Positions 16,690 to 25,382 of a stretch of 64,000 nucleotides of DNA are shown here, piece after piece (position 1 is the stretch's first letter; every line of letters starts with the position of its first letter). A program made the position numbers and the translations under genes. The notes under the pieces were generated by a model that saw only the letters and a program-made list of their open reading frames with translations, did not search any database and was not told where the DNA came from. The stretch comes from JBBSDP01 sp038240605 (GTDB lineage: Bacteria; Planctomycetota; Phycisphaerae; Tepidisphaerales; Tepidisphaeraceae): positions 43,919-107,918 of the forward strand of contig JBBSDP010000010.1 of NCBI GenBank assembly GCA_038240605.1, in the 5' to 3' direction.

Positions 16690-17699
16690 ACTCTCCTCCT
16701 ATAGGAGCAAAGAAGCAACTCCCGCTTCAGACTATTGGCGGTTCGATCATTCGGATTGATCGCCAGCGCTGCGTCGCAGTCGGCGAGTGCGCCTTCGATG
16801 TCGTGGCCTGACGCCTTGGCCGCTGACCTTTTCAGATACAAGTGGACCAGCAGCGGGTCAGACGCCGCTGAACGGTGCTGCGCTCGCGGACCAATCAGCA
16901 GATTAAGATCGGCAATGCCCTGCGCCAGCTGCCGCGACTTGATGTAATAGCACGAGCGATCGTAGCGGGCGTCGAACGCCTGCGGGACAATGCGGATCGC
17001 CTCGTTCCAATCACTCATCGCCTTATTGAACTGGCCGAGGGATTGGTACGCGACCCCGCGATTGGTCAGGGAATCGGCCTGGTCGTGGTTCAACTCCAGG
17101 GCCTGCGAAAAATCGGCAATGGCGGCTGAGAATTCCGCTTTGCGCAAGTGAGCGAGGCCCCGATTGTTGAAGGCGCCAGACAGGTGCGGCTGGAGCCTGA
17201 TCGCTTCATCCGCGTCATGAATCGCATCATCGAAGTTACCAAGTTCGACCTGAATTCCAGCGCGCAGCGAGTATGCCCCCGGATGATCCGCTTTGCGCGC
17301 CAGTGCCAGCGCGATGTCGGACAGCGCTTGCTGAAGTTGGCCCATCGACTCGCGAACGATTGCCTGCTCGAGACAGGGCTGCGGGTCGGAGGGAGCAAGC
17401 GTCATCGCCTCGCCCAGGTCGGCCAGCGCCGCTTCAAATTGACGGCCTTCGGCATAGGCGCGGGCGCGCTTCACACGGGCGTCAACGAATTTCGGATCCG
17501 TCTGAACGGCATCGGAATATCGGCGCAACGCCGTATCGACGTCTCCTTGAAGAAAAAACGCGTCCCCCTGCGCCACCGATTCCGCCGCGGATGGCCCGGC
17601 CGGCGAGGCCGCGCGTTTGCAACCGGATGCGCCCAGGGCGCATCCCAAAATCGCGACCGAGGCGAGGCGCCGGAGAAAAAGTAACCTGATGTACTTCAT
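16686..17699 (-). CDS. TPR-repeat lipoprotein
   Basis: A 337-residue protein with a lipobox LGASGC (Cys about residue 27). About seven tetratricopeptide repeats follow (units such as GDVDTALRRYSDAVQTDP, GNFDDAIHDADEAIRLQP and GQFNKAMSDWNEAIRIVP). TPR solenoids bind other proteins; its partner here may be the PEP-CTERM protein encoded directly after it. The last residues (LLLCSYRRRV) are encoded by the ribosome binding site of that next gene and end in the overlapping TGA, so this C-terminus seems shaped by the overlap rather than by protein function. It is first gene of a two-gene operon. Confidence 0.85.
   Translation of the reverse strand: MKYIRLLFLRRLASVAILGCALGASGCKRAASPAGPSAAESVAQGDAFFLQGDVDTALRRYSDAVQTDPKFVDARVKRARAYAEGRQFEAALADLGEAMTLAPSDPQPCLEQAIVRESMGQLQQALSDIALALARKADHPGAYSLRAGIQVELGNFDDAIHDADEAIRLQPHLSGAFNNRGLAHLRKAEFSAAIADFSQALELNHDQADSLTNRGVAYQSLGQFNKAMSDWNEAIRIVPQAFDARYDRSCYYIKSRQLAQGIADLNLLIGPRAQHRSAASDPLLVHLYLKRSAAKASGHDIEGALADCDAALAINPNDRTANSLKRELLLCSYRRRV
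16696..16707 (-). promoter_or_regulatory. palindromic Shine-Dalgarno coupling element
   Basis: A perfect 12-base palindrome (CTCCTATAGGAG) lies 6 bases upstream of the PEP-CTERM start and inside the TPR gene. In RNA the CUCC arm can pair with the GGAG of the ribosome binding site. A ribosome finishing the TPR gene would open it, giving translational coupling. Confidence 0.5.
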
Positions 17700-17761
17700 G
17701 GGATTCCCGCACTCTCCCGATCAGAGTGGCTTGCTCAAAATAGACCTATCGAGGAAACATG

Positions 17762-18337
17762 CTATTCCGTCGGCGGCAGTTTTCCGAGCTTTCGTTGAAG
17801 GGAGCGCCGGTGCAGCCCCAAGCGTCGGGCGGCCCGCGAGATGTTGCCGTCGCAGTCGTGCAGGATTCGCTGGATGTGTTCCCACTCGACGCGCGCCAGC
17901 GATGGGATCGTCGCCGTAGCCGCGGCTTCAGCGGCGGCGGCGGGCACGCGGGCCGCGGCCGTGCCGCCGAGGTTGAAGGCCGCGAGGATCTGGTCGGCGT
18001 CGAGCGGCTTGGTCAGGTAATTGATGGCGCCACGGCGCACCGCCTCGACCGCTGTTGCGATGCTCCCGTAACCGGTGAGCACGACCACCTGCATCGCCGG
18101 GTCGAGCGAGACCAGGTCGCGCACCACGTCCAGGCCTGAGCCGCCCGGCATGCGAAGGTCCACGACAGCAGCCTGCGCCCCGTGGCGACGCGCTAGGACG
18201 ACCGCTTCTTCAGGGCTGTCGGCGCCATAGGCGTGCAGACCGCGGGCCTCGATCGCCTTGACGAGCCGTCCGCGGAACGCCGCATCGTCGTCCACCACGA
18301 GAAACCGTCGCGCCGATGAATGATCGCCGAGAGACAT
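17762..18337 (-). CDS. regA: RegA/ActR/PrrA-type response regulator
   Basis: A 191-residue regulator. The receiver domain has the acidic pocket (VVDDD at 14-18), the phospho-acceptor Asp 60 (VVDLRMPGG) and the conserved Lys 110 (LTKP). An Ala-rich linker follows, then a Fis-type helix-turn-helix at about 160-190 (NISRAARRLGLHRRSLQRKL). That compact HTH with the LHRRSLQR helix is the signature of the RegA/PrrA/ActR group, redox regulators of respiration and carbon or nitrogen metabolism. It lies 57 bases after the RegB-like kinase gene on the same strand and is its obvious partner. The linker is longer than in proteobacterial RegA. Confidence 0.9.
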   Translation of the reverse strand: MSLGDHSSARRFLVVDDDAAFRGRLVKAIEARGLHAYGADSPEEAVVLARRHGAQAAVVDLRMPGGSGLDVVRDLVSLDPAMQVVVLTGYGSIATAVEAVRRGAINYLTKPLDADQILAAFNLGGTAAARVPAAAAEAAATATIPSLARVEWEHIQRILHDCDGNISRAARRLGLHRRSLQRKLGKLPPTE

Positions 18338-18394
18338 GCGGCCTCATTCTATTCCGATGGGCGGCGACCGCCATCGCGCCTGCGCCGATCGCGA

Positions 18395-19804
18395 TCACAC
18401 CTGCCTCGGTGCGTTCGTCTCGTGGATCGAGTTATTCGGTTCGCCTGACGGACTGGATGTGGCGACGGGCATCTCCAGGACGCAGCGCGTTCCTTCGCCG
18501 GGGCGGGATTCCAGCGAGAAGCTCCCGCCGCACCGCTCGGCCACCAGGCGAACGAGGAACAGTCCAAGCCCCATTCCCTTGCCCGGCTGCTTGGTTGTGA
18601 AGAAGGGCTCGCCGACCCGGCGCAGCATCTCCTGTGGGATCCCTGGCCCTCGATCGCGTACCTCGAATCGAACGGCGTCGTCCCGCTGTGCCATGTCGAG
18701 CCACACCTGCGATTCGGAACCGCTGGCATCGAACGCGTTGCGCAGGAGGACCAGCAGGGCCTGTTCGGTCGCCCGCGGGGGGAGCATCGCCGTCAGCGTC
18801 GGGGGAACGCAGCGTACCTGGAGACGTGCCGCTTCCTCGTCGCGCAGGTCCTGCCGCAGACGGGATGCGAGCTGCGCAAGCGACACCTGCGAGCGGTGCG
18901 TGATGTCTTCATCCACGTCCAGCCGCATCCGGCCAAGGATGGCGCGGCATCGATCAACCTCACGACGAATCAGTCGTGCGTCGTCCCGGACTGAACGCGC
19001 CAGCGTGTCGGCAGACGCCATTCCCGCGGGACGACCCGCCGTATCGCCCGCGACCGCGGCGGTCCTCGCAGCCATGGGTTCACAACTCAGCTCCAGCTCG
19101 CGGGCGACAATGGCGATCGTTCCCAGCGGCGTGTTCAGCTCGTGGGCGGCGCCGGCCGCCAGGGTGGTGAGGGCGGCGAGTTGTTCGTTGTTTGCCGCCC
19201 GCTCGTGCGCCTCGGCCAGCTCGCGCTCGCGCTGGCGAAGCGAGCGGATCACGCGGCCGATGAACGTCGCGATCAGCACCGAGACCAGGACCAGTGCCGT
19301 CCAATCACCTGCCCGCGCGGCCCAGAGAGGAAGCGGCTGTGCGCTCGAGAGTGGCTGGTACCAGAGGAAGAGGACGCCGTAACAGGCAGCTACGGTCGCC
19401 ACCACGGTCCACGTCCACCCCGCCCCCAGCACGATCACCGCCATGGCAACGTGGACGAGGTAGAGCGACGCGAAGGGGTTCTGCGATCCGCCGGTGAAAT
19501 AGAGCAGCGCCGATAGCAGGCACACGTCCAGCAACAGCACGGCGCCAACGAGCCACCCGGGCGGACGAACCAGCTTCAGTCCCAGCGTCAGCGCGACGTT
19601 GGAGGCCGCGGTGGCGAAGATGATCGCCGCAATGGGGCCCAGCGGCAGCCGGAGGTGCAGGACCAGGATGGCCGCCAGCGTGGCGGTCAGCTGGCCGATC
19701 ACTGCCAACCAGCGCAGGCGAGTCAGCGCCGCCAGCACGATCCGCGGCTCATGGACCGAAGCGAGCAGAAGGTAAATCGCCGGCCGGCGTGGAATCTCAG
19801 GCAC
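18395..19804 (-). CDS. regB: RegB/ActS/PrrB-type redox sensor histidine kinase
   Basis: A 469-residue kinase with about six N-terminal membrane helices (to about 185). The RegB-type ubiquinone-site sequence GGSQNPF is at 105-111. The H-box HELNTPLGTI holds the phospho-accepting His 221, and an HATPase domain has N (LLRNAFDAS), G1 (DRGPGIP), F (FFTTKQ) and G2 (GLGLFLV) boxes. Cys 286 in DRCRAIL is at the place of the redox-active Cys of RegB. These features say that it senses the quinone pool or redox state. Compared with RegB there is an insert of roughly 25 residues (about 240-270) between the H-box helix and the Cys helix. It is followed by regA. Confidence 0.9.
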   Translation of the reverse strand: MPEIPRRPAIYLLLASVHEPRIVLAALTRLRWLAVIGQLTATLAAILVLHLRLPLGPIAAIIFATAASNVALTLGLKLVRPPGWLVGAVLLLDVCLLSALLYFTGGSQNPFASLYLVHVAMAVIVLGAGWTWTVVATVAACYGVLFLWYQPLSSAQPLPLWAARAGDWTALVLVSVLIATFIGRVIRSLRQRERELAEAHERAANNEQLAALTTLAAGAAHELNTPLGTIAIVARELELSCEPMAARTAAVAGDTAGRPAGMASADTLARSVRDDARLIRREVDRCRAILGRMRLDVDEDITHRSQVSLAQLASRLRQDLRDEEAARLQVRCVPPTLTAMLPPRATEQALLVLLRNAFDASGSESQVWLDMAQRDDAVRFEVRDRGPGIPQEMLRRVGEPFFTTKQPGKGMGLGLFLVRLVAERCGGSFSLESRPGEGTRCVLEMPVATSSPSGEPNNSIHETNAPRQV

Positions 19805-19922
19805 CGCCTGATTCTATCCATGGGGTGCGCTGATTGCAGGAGTCACGCTGCGGCGCACAAGCCGCCACGAGGTTGAGCTGAGCGTCGTGAACCCGGACGC
19901 GCGCCGCATCGCGCGATCCGAT

Positions 19923-20447
19923 TCACCTGGGCTCTTCGTACAGCGCAGGATCGTCCTGGTTACCCACGTGTCGGGTCATGGCCCGGCCGCTGGGCCAGAG
20001 GGGCGTTAAGAGCATGAACGCGACCAGCGCCGGCAGCAGGTTGGGGAGCAGTGAATGGTTCAACAGGCAGCCGGCGAGGCTGATCAACCCGCCGATCTCA
20101 AGAGACAGCCAGACGACCATCATCCCCTTGAGGTAGTTTTTCGGGGTAACGGTTTCACCCTGCCAGTATGGACGAAAGAGGCTGCTTCGCCAGAAGATCG
20201 CCAGCGGGACCACGATCGCCAGATAAGCCATCGAGGCGACGAACCACGTTTGCGCGTTGCCCAATTGGCGCCCCGTCGTCTCATCGTTCAGTGTCACGAT
20301 CACGTAGAGGAACAGGAAGAATGGCACGATCAGGAAGGTGAGCCAACTGATCCAGGCATAACGCAGCGCGGTCGCTGCATTGAGTTCGCGCGAATCTTGC
20401 GACGAGGATGACTCTGACGACGAATCTGAAGAGGCTAACACCGCCAC
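19923..20447 (-). CDS. small integral membrane protein, unknown function
   Basis: A 174-residue protein I do not recognise. A Ser-rich N-terminal tail (residues 5-19) is followed by four hydrophobic segments (about 30-52, 68-86, 108-128 and 132-150) and a polar, acidic C-terminal tail. No catalytic motif was seen. It stands between the RegB gene (118-base gap, same strand) and the PPC-domain gene (200-base gap). Cotranscription with regBA is possible but not shown. Confidence 0.65.
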   Translation of the reverse strand: MAVLASSDSSSESSSSQDSRELNAATALRYAWISWLTFLIVPFFLFLYVIVTLNDETTGRQLGNAQTWFVASMAYLAIVVPLAIFWRSSLFRPYWQGETVTPKNYLKGMMVVWLSLEIGGLISLAGCLLNHSLLPNLLPALVAFMLLTPLWPSGRAMTRHVGNQDDPALYEEPR

Positions 20448-20647
20448 GGAAAACCTCCCGGTTCAGGCGACTCGCTCGGACGTGGTGACATCGGAAAGAT
20501 TTTACGCCGGCGCGCTGCGGGAATGGCAAAAATAATTCACATCCGCTGGTGAAATGCTTCACGAACTCGGATGGGAAATCAGCGTGCTCGGTGAAGTCAG
20601 CGCTCCTCACATTGCATTGGCCGTGGCGTGCCCGTGCGCGTGGGCTT

Positions 20648-23600
20648 TTACTTTGCCGTCGGCGCGCCGAGGCCGGCCGCAACCTGAAGCGGGATGGGAC
20701 GATCGAACGTCAGGTCGCGATTGTTGAACTTGTAATGGGCGCGAAGCGTGTAGGTGAAGATTCCCGCCTTGGCGCCCTTTTCGGCCTGGAGCGACAGGAG
20801 ACCCTCGGTCTGACCTTTGGCGATGAGGTTGTGCTTCTCGGGTAGCGACACGCCGCTGGCGCCCGACGGCGCGACCAGCTCGAACTTCACTTCGTCGGCG
20901 AAGCCGAATTCCGGCATGATCGCCGCCGAAACCTCGACGGGCTTTCCTCCCGCTTCGACCGAGGGCGGCGCCGAATCGATCTTCACCGCGAAGGGCGCGG
21001 GAACGACCTCGAGGCGGATCGGCGGCCCGGCGATCTGCACGCGCAGATCGCGCGGCCTGCCCGACTCCGTCGCCTTCCGCGCCTGTTCCTCGGCCAAGCG
21101 CCGCGCCTCCTCGGCGGCCTTGGCGTCTTCCTTGGCCGCAGCGTCGGAGGTCACGGCGGCGTCGCGCGCCGCCTGGGCCCTGGTGAGCCTCTCCTGCGCC
21201 GTGGCAACCGCTGTCGTTGCGGTTTTCAGTGCCGACGAAGCAGCTGCGGTCTTGGCTGTGGCCTCATCTGAAACTCGTGCGGCCTCGGTGCGGGCCGCCC
21301 TGGCCTTGTTGGCGGCTTCGGTTTCTTTGGCAATGACCGCGGCGGGGCGGGTGGTGCCGCCGGGATTGGCAGCGGGTGGCGCATCAGCCGGCGGGAGGAG
21401 GTGTGCCAGGGCCTTCGCCGCGTCCTGTGCTTTCAGTGTGGCGGCGTCCGATGCCTGTTTCGCCGTCTCCTGCGTCTGGTTCGCCTGAGCGAGAGCCGCG
21501 GTCGCCTGCTGGAGAACCTGATCGGTGCGATCACGCTCCTGAGCGGCCTTTTGCGCCGTCGCGGCGATCTCCTTCGCGATAGCGTCAATCCGCTTGAAAT
21601 CATCGGTAGCCTGCCGCGCGACTTCGCTGCTGCGCGACAGCTTCGCGGGCGCTTCGGCCCGGAGCACCAGGGCATAACTGCCAGGGGCTGCCGCCGGATC
21701 GATGTTGACAACCAGGTCCTTCTCGGAGACGCCGGGGTCGATCAGGACGGCCTCTGCCCGAACCTGTCCCTGCGCCACCGCGGGGAAGCGGATCTCGCCC
21801 GTGTATTTTTCATCGATGACGAACTTCGCGTTGCGCGCGATCTTCACGGGTACCTGGAGCTTGCCGCCGCGGGGAACGCGCCACACCTTCGCCTCGCCCG
21901 TATCAATCGTGAACGGGAGGGAGAGCCCATCGCGGACGGCCAAACCATACTCCGCGCCGAGGCGCATCGGGGCGATCTGCCCGCCATTGGGCGTGTTGTA
22001 GAGGACTTCGACCGGCAGCGCGGTGCATTCAGTGACGGCGGTAGATTCAGCGGGATGCGGCGACGACGGATCGGATGGGTTCGCGTCATCGACGGGAGCG
22101 GTCGAGCCAACTGCGGTGCGGCCCCAAATGCGGACCGCGCCTGCCCAGTCGGCCGCATCGACGCTCGCGCGCAGTACCAGGGAACCGGCGGAAGCGCCAC
22201 GGGCGATGACGCCGGGATAGGCGGTCACGCCCGCGGGCAGTCCGTCGGCGGAAATCTGGATTGCGCCGGTGAACCCGTCGCGCCGCAGGACGACGACGTC
22301 GATCACCGAGTCGGCCCCTTTGTGCAGCACGGTGGAGGAAGGGGTCGCGGCGTTATCGTTGGCGCCGAGCCTGGCCGTGTAAGCCAGCAGGCGGAACCCG
22401 GGCCGGGCGGGATGGATGCTCAGCAGGTACTGGAGCCACGGCGCGCCCTGCGCGCCGGCGTAGAGGTCCTGCACGAGCAGGCGGTATTCGCCATCTTCCG
22501 GAGCGGTGAACGCATACACCGGATCATCGTTGACGAGCCGGCCGCGTGCCTGTCCGCCACCGCCGCCATCGTCACCCTTGGCCGGATCGTCAACGTCGGC
22601 GATTTCCTTCACCGTGACTTTGCCGGCCGCGTCTTTGACGACTTGTTGTATCGTCATCCGCGGATCGCACGGAAGCCCGAGCCGTTGCGAGATCAGTTCG
22701 ATCCAAAACTTTTCGCCCTTGCGGGCCTGGAAGGCGTACCAGTCACGATCATTGCGCGGGTTGAACTGCCCGGAGACTTGCGCCGGCAATGTCAGCGGCT
22801 GCGCGGTTTCCGGGGTGTCGTGTCGGTCGGCTTCGGGGATGACCGGGCCGTCGACCAGCGCCAGCCGCACCGGGTTTGAGATTCCGCTCGTGCCTGAGAA
22901 GCGATAGCTGAAAGTGTCGACGCCTGCGTCGCCCGGCTGAAGGTAAGTATCGACTGGTGCCGTGAGTTTCGCCGGCGGCGCGATGGTTACCTCGAGCTTT
23001 TCCAGGGGCGAACCGTCCGGCGTCACCACCGATGCGGTGGAGGAGCCGGGCAGGTTGCGGCCATAAAGCGTGTGCTTGCCCGTAACGCCCGTGCTCACGA
23101 ACGGCGGGTCGACGTAGTCGATCCACGGAGCGGTGGAAATGGACAGGCGATAACCGAAATCCGGACCGCCGCCGTAGACGAAGTCATGGGCGCGAACCAC
23201 ATATTCGCCATCGGTGGGGACGGTGAAGTCGAGCGTCGGATCGACGTGAACGGCATCGTGCAACCGGCGGATCTCCGTGCCGGCGGCGTCGTAAAGGGCC
23301 AATTGAGGCTCGGCGCGCGAATCGATGAGCCGGGCGGTGCAGTGGAGGATCAGGCGCTGGCCGCGCGTGGCGGTGAAGCGGTAGGTGTCAGAAGCCTGTG
23401 GACTGAACGTGGCGTTGATCACGCTGTTCACGCGCACCTGCGTTGCCGTGGCGGGCGTCGCATCCGGCGCGGGGGCCGCTGCCGGGGCGGCGCCGCTGGC
23501 GGCAGGGGCCTTACCCTGCTGGACCAGCTCGGGCAGCGCGCCGACCACAAAGCTCCGTGGGTTTGAGATGCCCAGCGCTCCAATGAGCCGCACGGAGTAT

Positions 23601-23929
23601 GTGCCCGGCAGGGCGTCGGCGGGGACGCGGACGGTGAAGTGGTTGGCAACCGGCCGGGTGGTCGGCTGGAATCGGCTGGGTTTGGCGATCTGCGACGACG
23701 CGGTGATCGACGGGGAAGAAAACAGCAATTGCTGATCTCCCTCCAGCGAATCGCCCATCACCGTCAGGTCAACCTCAGTGCCGGCCTGTCCGCCCAACGG
23801 AAAGATCGCACTGAGACGGGGCGCATTCAGCGTCTGGGCGGAGGCGGGCAATGAAAAGCACGCGGCCGCGCAGAAGCATGCGGCCGCGAAAAGAATGACC
23901 GGTGAACGAACAAAGGCATGGATTTGCAT
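20648..23929 (-). CDS. exported PPC-domain protein with Ala-rich coiled coil
   Basis: A 1093-residue secreted protein. I chose the ATG at 23929 (MQIHAFVRSP), which gives a proper signal peptide ending PASAQ. The upstream frame to 23977 adds a non-signal stretch. An IPT/TIG-like Ig domain (FPLGGQAGTEVDLTV) comes first, then bacterial pre-peptidase (PPC) beta domains with characteristic D-x-Y-R-F and D-G-E-Y turns, then Ig-like domains. A 190-residue Ala/Lys/Glu-rich coiled coil lies at about 770-960, and a final beta domain follows. It is third in an operon with the DUF1549/DUF1553 and DUF1501 genes, as in many planctomycetes. It has no enzyme motif, so a structural or binding role at the cell envelope is inferred. 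Confidence 0.8.
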   Translation of the reverse strand: MQIHAFVRSPVILFAAACFCAAACFSLPASAQTLNAPRLSAIFPLGGQAGTEVDLTVMGDSLEGDQQLLFSSPSITASSQIAKPSRFQPTTRPVANHFTVRVPADALPGTYSVRLIGALGISNPRSFVVGALPELVQQGKAPAASGAAPAAAPAPDATPATATQVRVNSVINATFSPQASDTYRFTATRGQRLILHCTARLIDSRAEPQLALYDAAGTEIRRLHDAVHVDPTLDFTVPTDGEYVVRAHDFVYGGGPDFGYRLSISTAPWIDYVDPPFVSTGVTGKHTLYGRNLPGSSTASVVTPDGSPLEKLEVTIAPPAKLTAPVDTYLQPGDAGVDTFSYRFSGTSGISNPVRLALVDGPVIPEADRHDTPETAQPLTLPAQVSGQFNPRNDRDWYAFQARKGEKFWIELISQRLGLPCDPRMTIQQVVKDAAGKVTVKEIADVDDPAKGDDGGGGGQARGRLVNDDPVYAFTAPEDGEYRLLVQDLYAGAQGAPWLQYLLSIHPARPGFRLLAYTARLGANDNAATPSSTVLHKGADSVIDVVVLRRDGFTGAIQISADGLPAGVTAYPGVIARGASAGSLVLRASVDAADWAGAVRIWGRTAVGSTAPVDDANPSDPSSPHPAESTAVTECTALPVEVLYNTPNGGQIAPMRLGAEYGLAVRDGLSLPFTIDTGEAKVWRVPRGGKLQVPVKIARNAKFVIDEKYTGEIRFPAVAQGQVRAEAVLIDPGVSEKDLVVNIDPAAAPGSYALVLRAEAPAKLSRSSEVARQATDDFKRIDAIAKEIAATAQKAAQERDRTDQVLQQATAALAQANQTQETAKQASDAATLKAQDAAKALAHLLPPADAPPAANPGGTTRPAAVIAKETEAANKARAARTEAARVSDEATAKTAAASSALKTATTAVATAQERLTRAQAARDAAVTSDAAAKEDAKAAEEARRLAEEQARKATESGRPRDLRVQIAGPPIRLEVVPAPFAVKIDSAPPSVEAGGKPVEVSAAIMPEFGFADEVKFELVAPSGASGVSLPEKHNLIAKGQTEGLLSLQAEKGAKAGIFTYTLRAHYKFNNRDLTFDRPIPLQVAAGLGAPTAK

Positions 23930-24023
23930 CGCAGTTCCCGCAGGCAGGGGCAACGCCGCAGGATGGGCGTGGCCCACCTCTTCCCTGGAAAGCCAAGCCC
24001 ATCCTCGCGGGCAGTTACATAAT

Positions 24024-25316
24024 TTAGACCAACTCGCGGATCGCCTCGCGACCGTCGACGAGATACTGCGGCCGCCCGGCCGGATCGGTGATCTGGGCGC
24101 GCTTTGGGTCGATTCCCAGGTTCTGATAGAGCGTCGCGAACACTTCGCGAAGGTGAACCGGACGATCGACCGCTTCGCCGCCGTAGCGGTCCGTGGCGCC
24201 GATGACCTGTCCGCTCTTCATTCCGCCGCCGGCGACGAATGCCTGCATGACGCGCGGCCAGTGATCGCGGCCGGCGGTCATGTTGACGCGCGGCGTGCGT
24301 CCGAACTCGCCCCACATGACGACGGTGACGTCCTTGAGCATGCCGCGTTCGGAGAGGTCGGTGATCAGGCCGCTGAGCGCGCAGTCGAGGGAGGGGACCT
24401 GCGTGCGGAGCGTCTTGAAGTTATCGCTGTGGGTGTCCCAGCCGCCCCATTGCGTGCTGACGACGCGCACGCCGGCCTCGATCAGGCGACGGGCCAGGAG
24501 CAGGTTCTCGCTGTCGGGCCTGCGGCCGGCCGGGCCGGCGTAGCGGCCGCGCACGTCGGGGCGTTCCTTCTCCAGGTCGAGCGCATCGGCCAGGCGGCCA
24601 GACGTCACCACCTCGACGGCACGCTGCTGGAATGAATCCATCGCCTCCATCGCGCCGGAGGTATCGATGTCGCGTTTGAGGTCGTCCAGTTGCGCCAGCA
24701 ACTTTGAGCGGTCCTTGAGCCGGTCCGCGGAGATGCGCGAGAGGGAGAGGGTCGAGCGGCTCTTGCCGTCGGGCTGATAGGGGGAGTAGATCGGCCCCAG
24801 GAAGCCGGGGCTGACTTCGCCCATCAGCGAGACGAACGACGGCGCTTCGCCGCGTCCGCCGTCGAACTTGGAGACGACCGAGCCCAGCGAGGGATGGCCG
24901 CCGACCTGCTTGAGCTCATCTTTGCTGTAGCCCGCCTGCGTGTGAACCGAGCTGTGGTCGCCGTACGTGTTGGTGATGGAGCGGATCAGGCTGAACTTGT
25001 CCGCCATCTTCGCCAGGCGGGGCATCAGCTCGCAGATCTCCATGCCGCTGACGTTGGTCTTGATCGGGCTGAACTCCCCGCGGAATTCGCTGGGGGCGTC
25101 CGGCTTGAGGTCGAACAAGTCCGTGTGGGACGGGCCGCCGGCGAGGAAGATGTTGATCAGCGCCTTGCCAGACGAGACCACGCCCGCCTCGGCCTCGAGG
25201 CGGAGCAAGTCCGCCAGGGTCAGCCCGGCGACACCCATCGCGCCGATGCGCAGGAAGCTGCGCCGGCTCACTCCGTCACAGTACTTTTTCGCGTTCCGCT
25301 GAAAGACGGTCAACAT
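24024..25316 (-). CDS. DUF1501 Tat-exported protein
   Basis: A 430-residue member of the DUF1501 family, related to sulfatases and alkaline phosphatases in fold. The N-terminus has a twin-arginine signal (SRRSFLR, residues 17-23, then a hydrophobic run), so it is folded before export. Conserved stretches are FLAGGPSHTDLFDLKPD, MPRLAKMADKFSLIRS, WGGWDTHSDNF and WGEFGRTPRVN, then GRDHWPRVMQAFVAGGG. It lies 66 bases after the DUF1549/DUF1553 gene with a GGAG ribosome binding site. The pair is among the commonest gene pairs in planctomycetes, yet its biochemical function is unproven. Confidence 0.93.
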   Translation of the reverse strand: MLTVFQRNAKKYCDGVSRRSFLRIGAMGVAGLTLADLLRLEAEAGVVSSGKALINIFLAGGPSHTDLFDLKPDAPSEFRGEFSPIKTNVSGMEICELMPRLAKMADKFSLIRSITNTYGDHSSVHTQAGYSKDELKQVGGHPSLGSVVSKFDGGRGEAPSFVSLMGEVSPGFLGPIYSPYQPDGKSRSTLSLSRISADRLKDRSKLLAQLDDLKRDIDTSGAMEAMDSFQQRAVEVVTSGRLADALDLEKERPDVRGRYAGPAGRRPDSENLLLARRLIEAGVRVVSTQWGGWDTHSDNFKTLRTQVPSLDCALSGLITDLSERGMLKDVTVVMWGEFGRTPRVNMTAGRDHWPRVMQAFVAGGGMKSGQVIGATDRYGGEAVDRPVHLREVFATLYQNLGIDPKRAQITDPAGRPQYLVDGREAIRELV

Positions 25317-25382
25317 GTTCGACTCCTTCTTGTGGGGTGGACGGGGTTCCCGTGCGCGTCCCCGAAAATAGAACCGGCGTCT

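Noticed and set aside
20630..20646. GCCC...GGGC hairpin next to the end of the PPC gene
   Set aside because: Only 4 bp with a large loop and no T-tract in the right direction; not a credible terminator.
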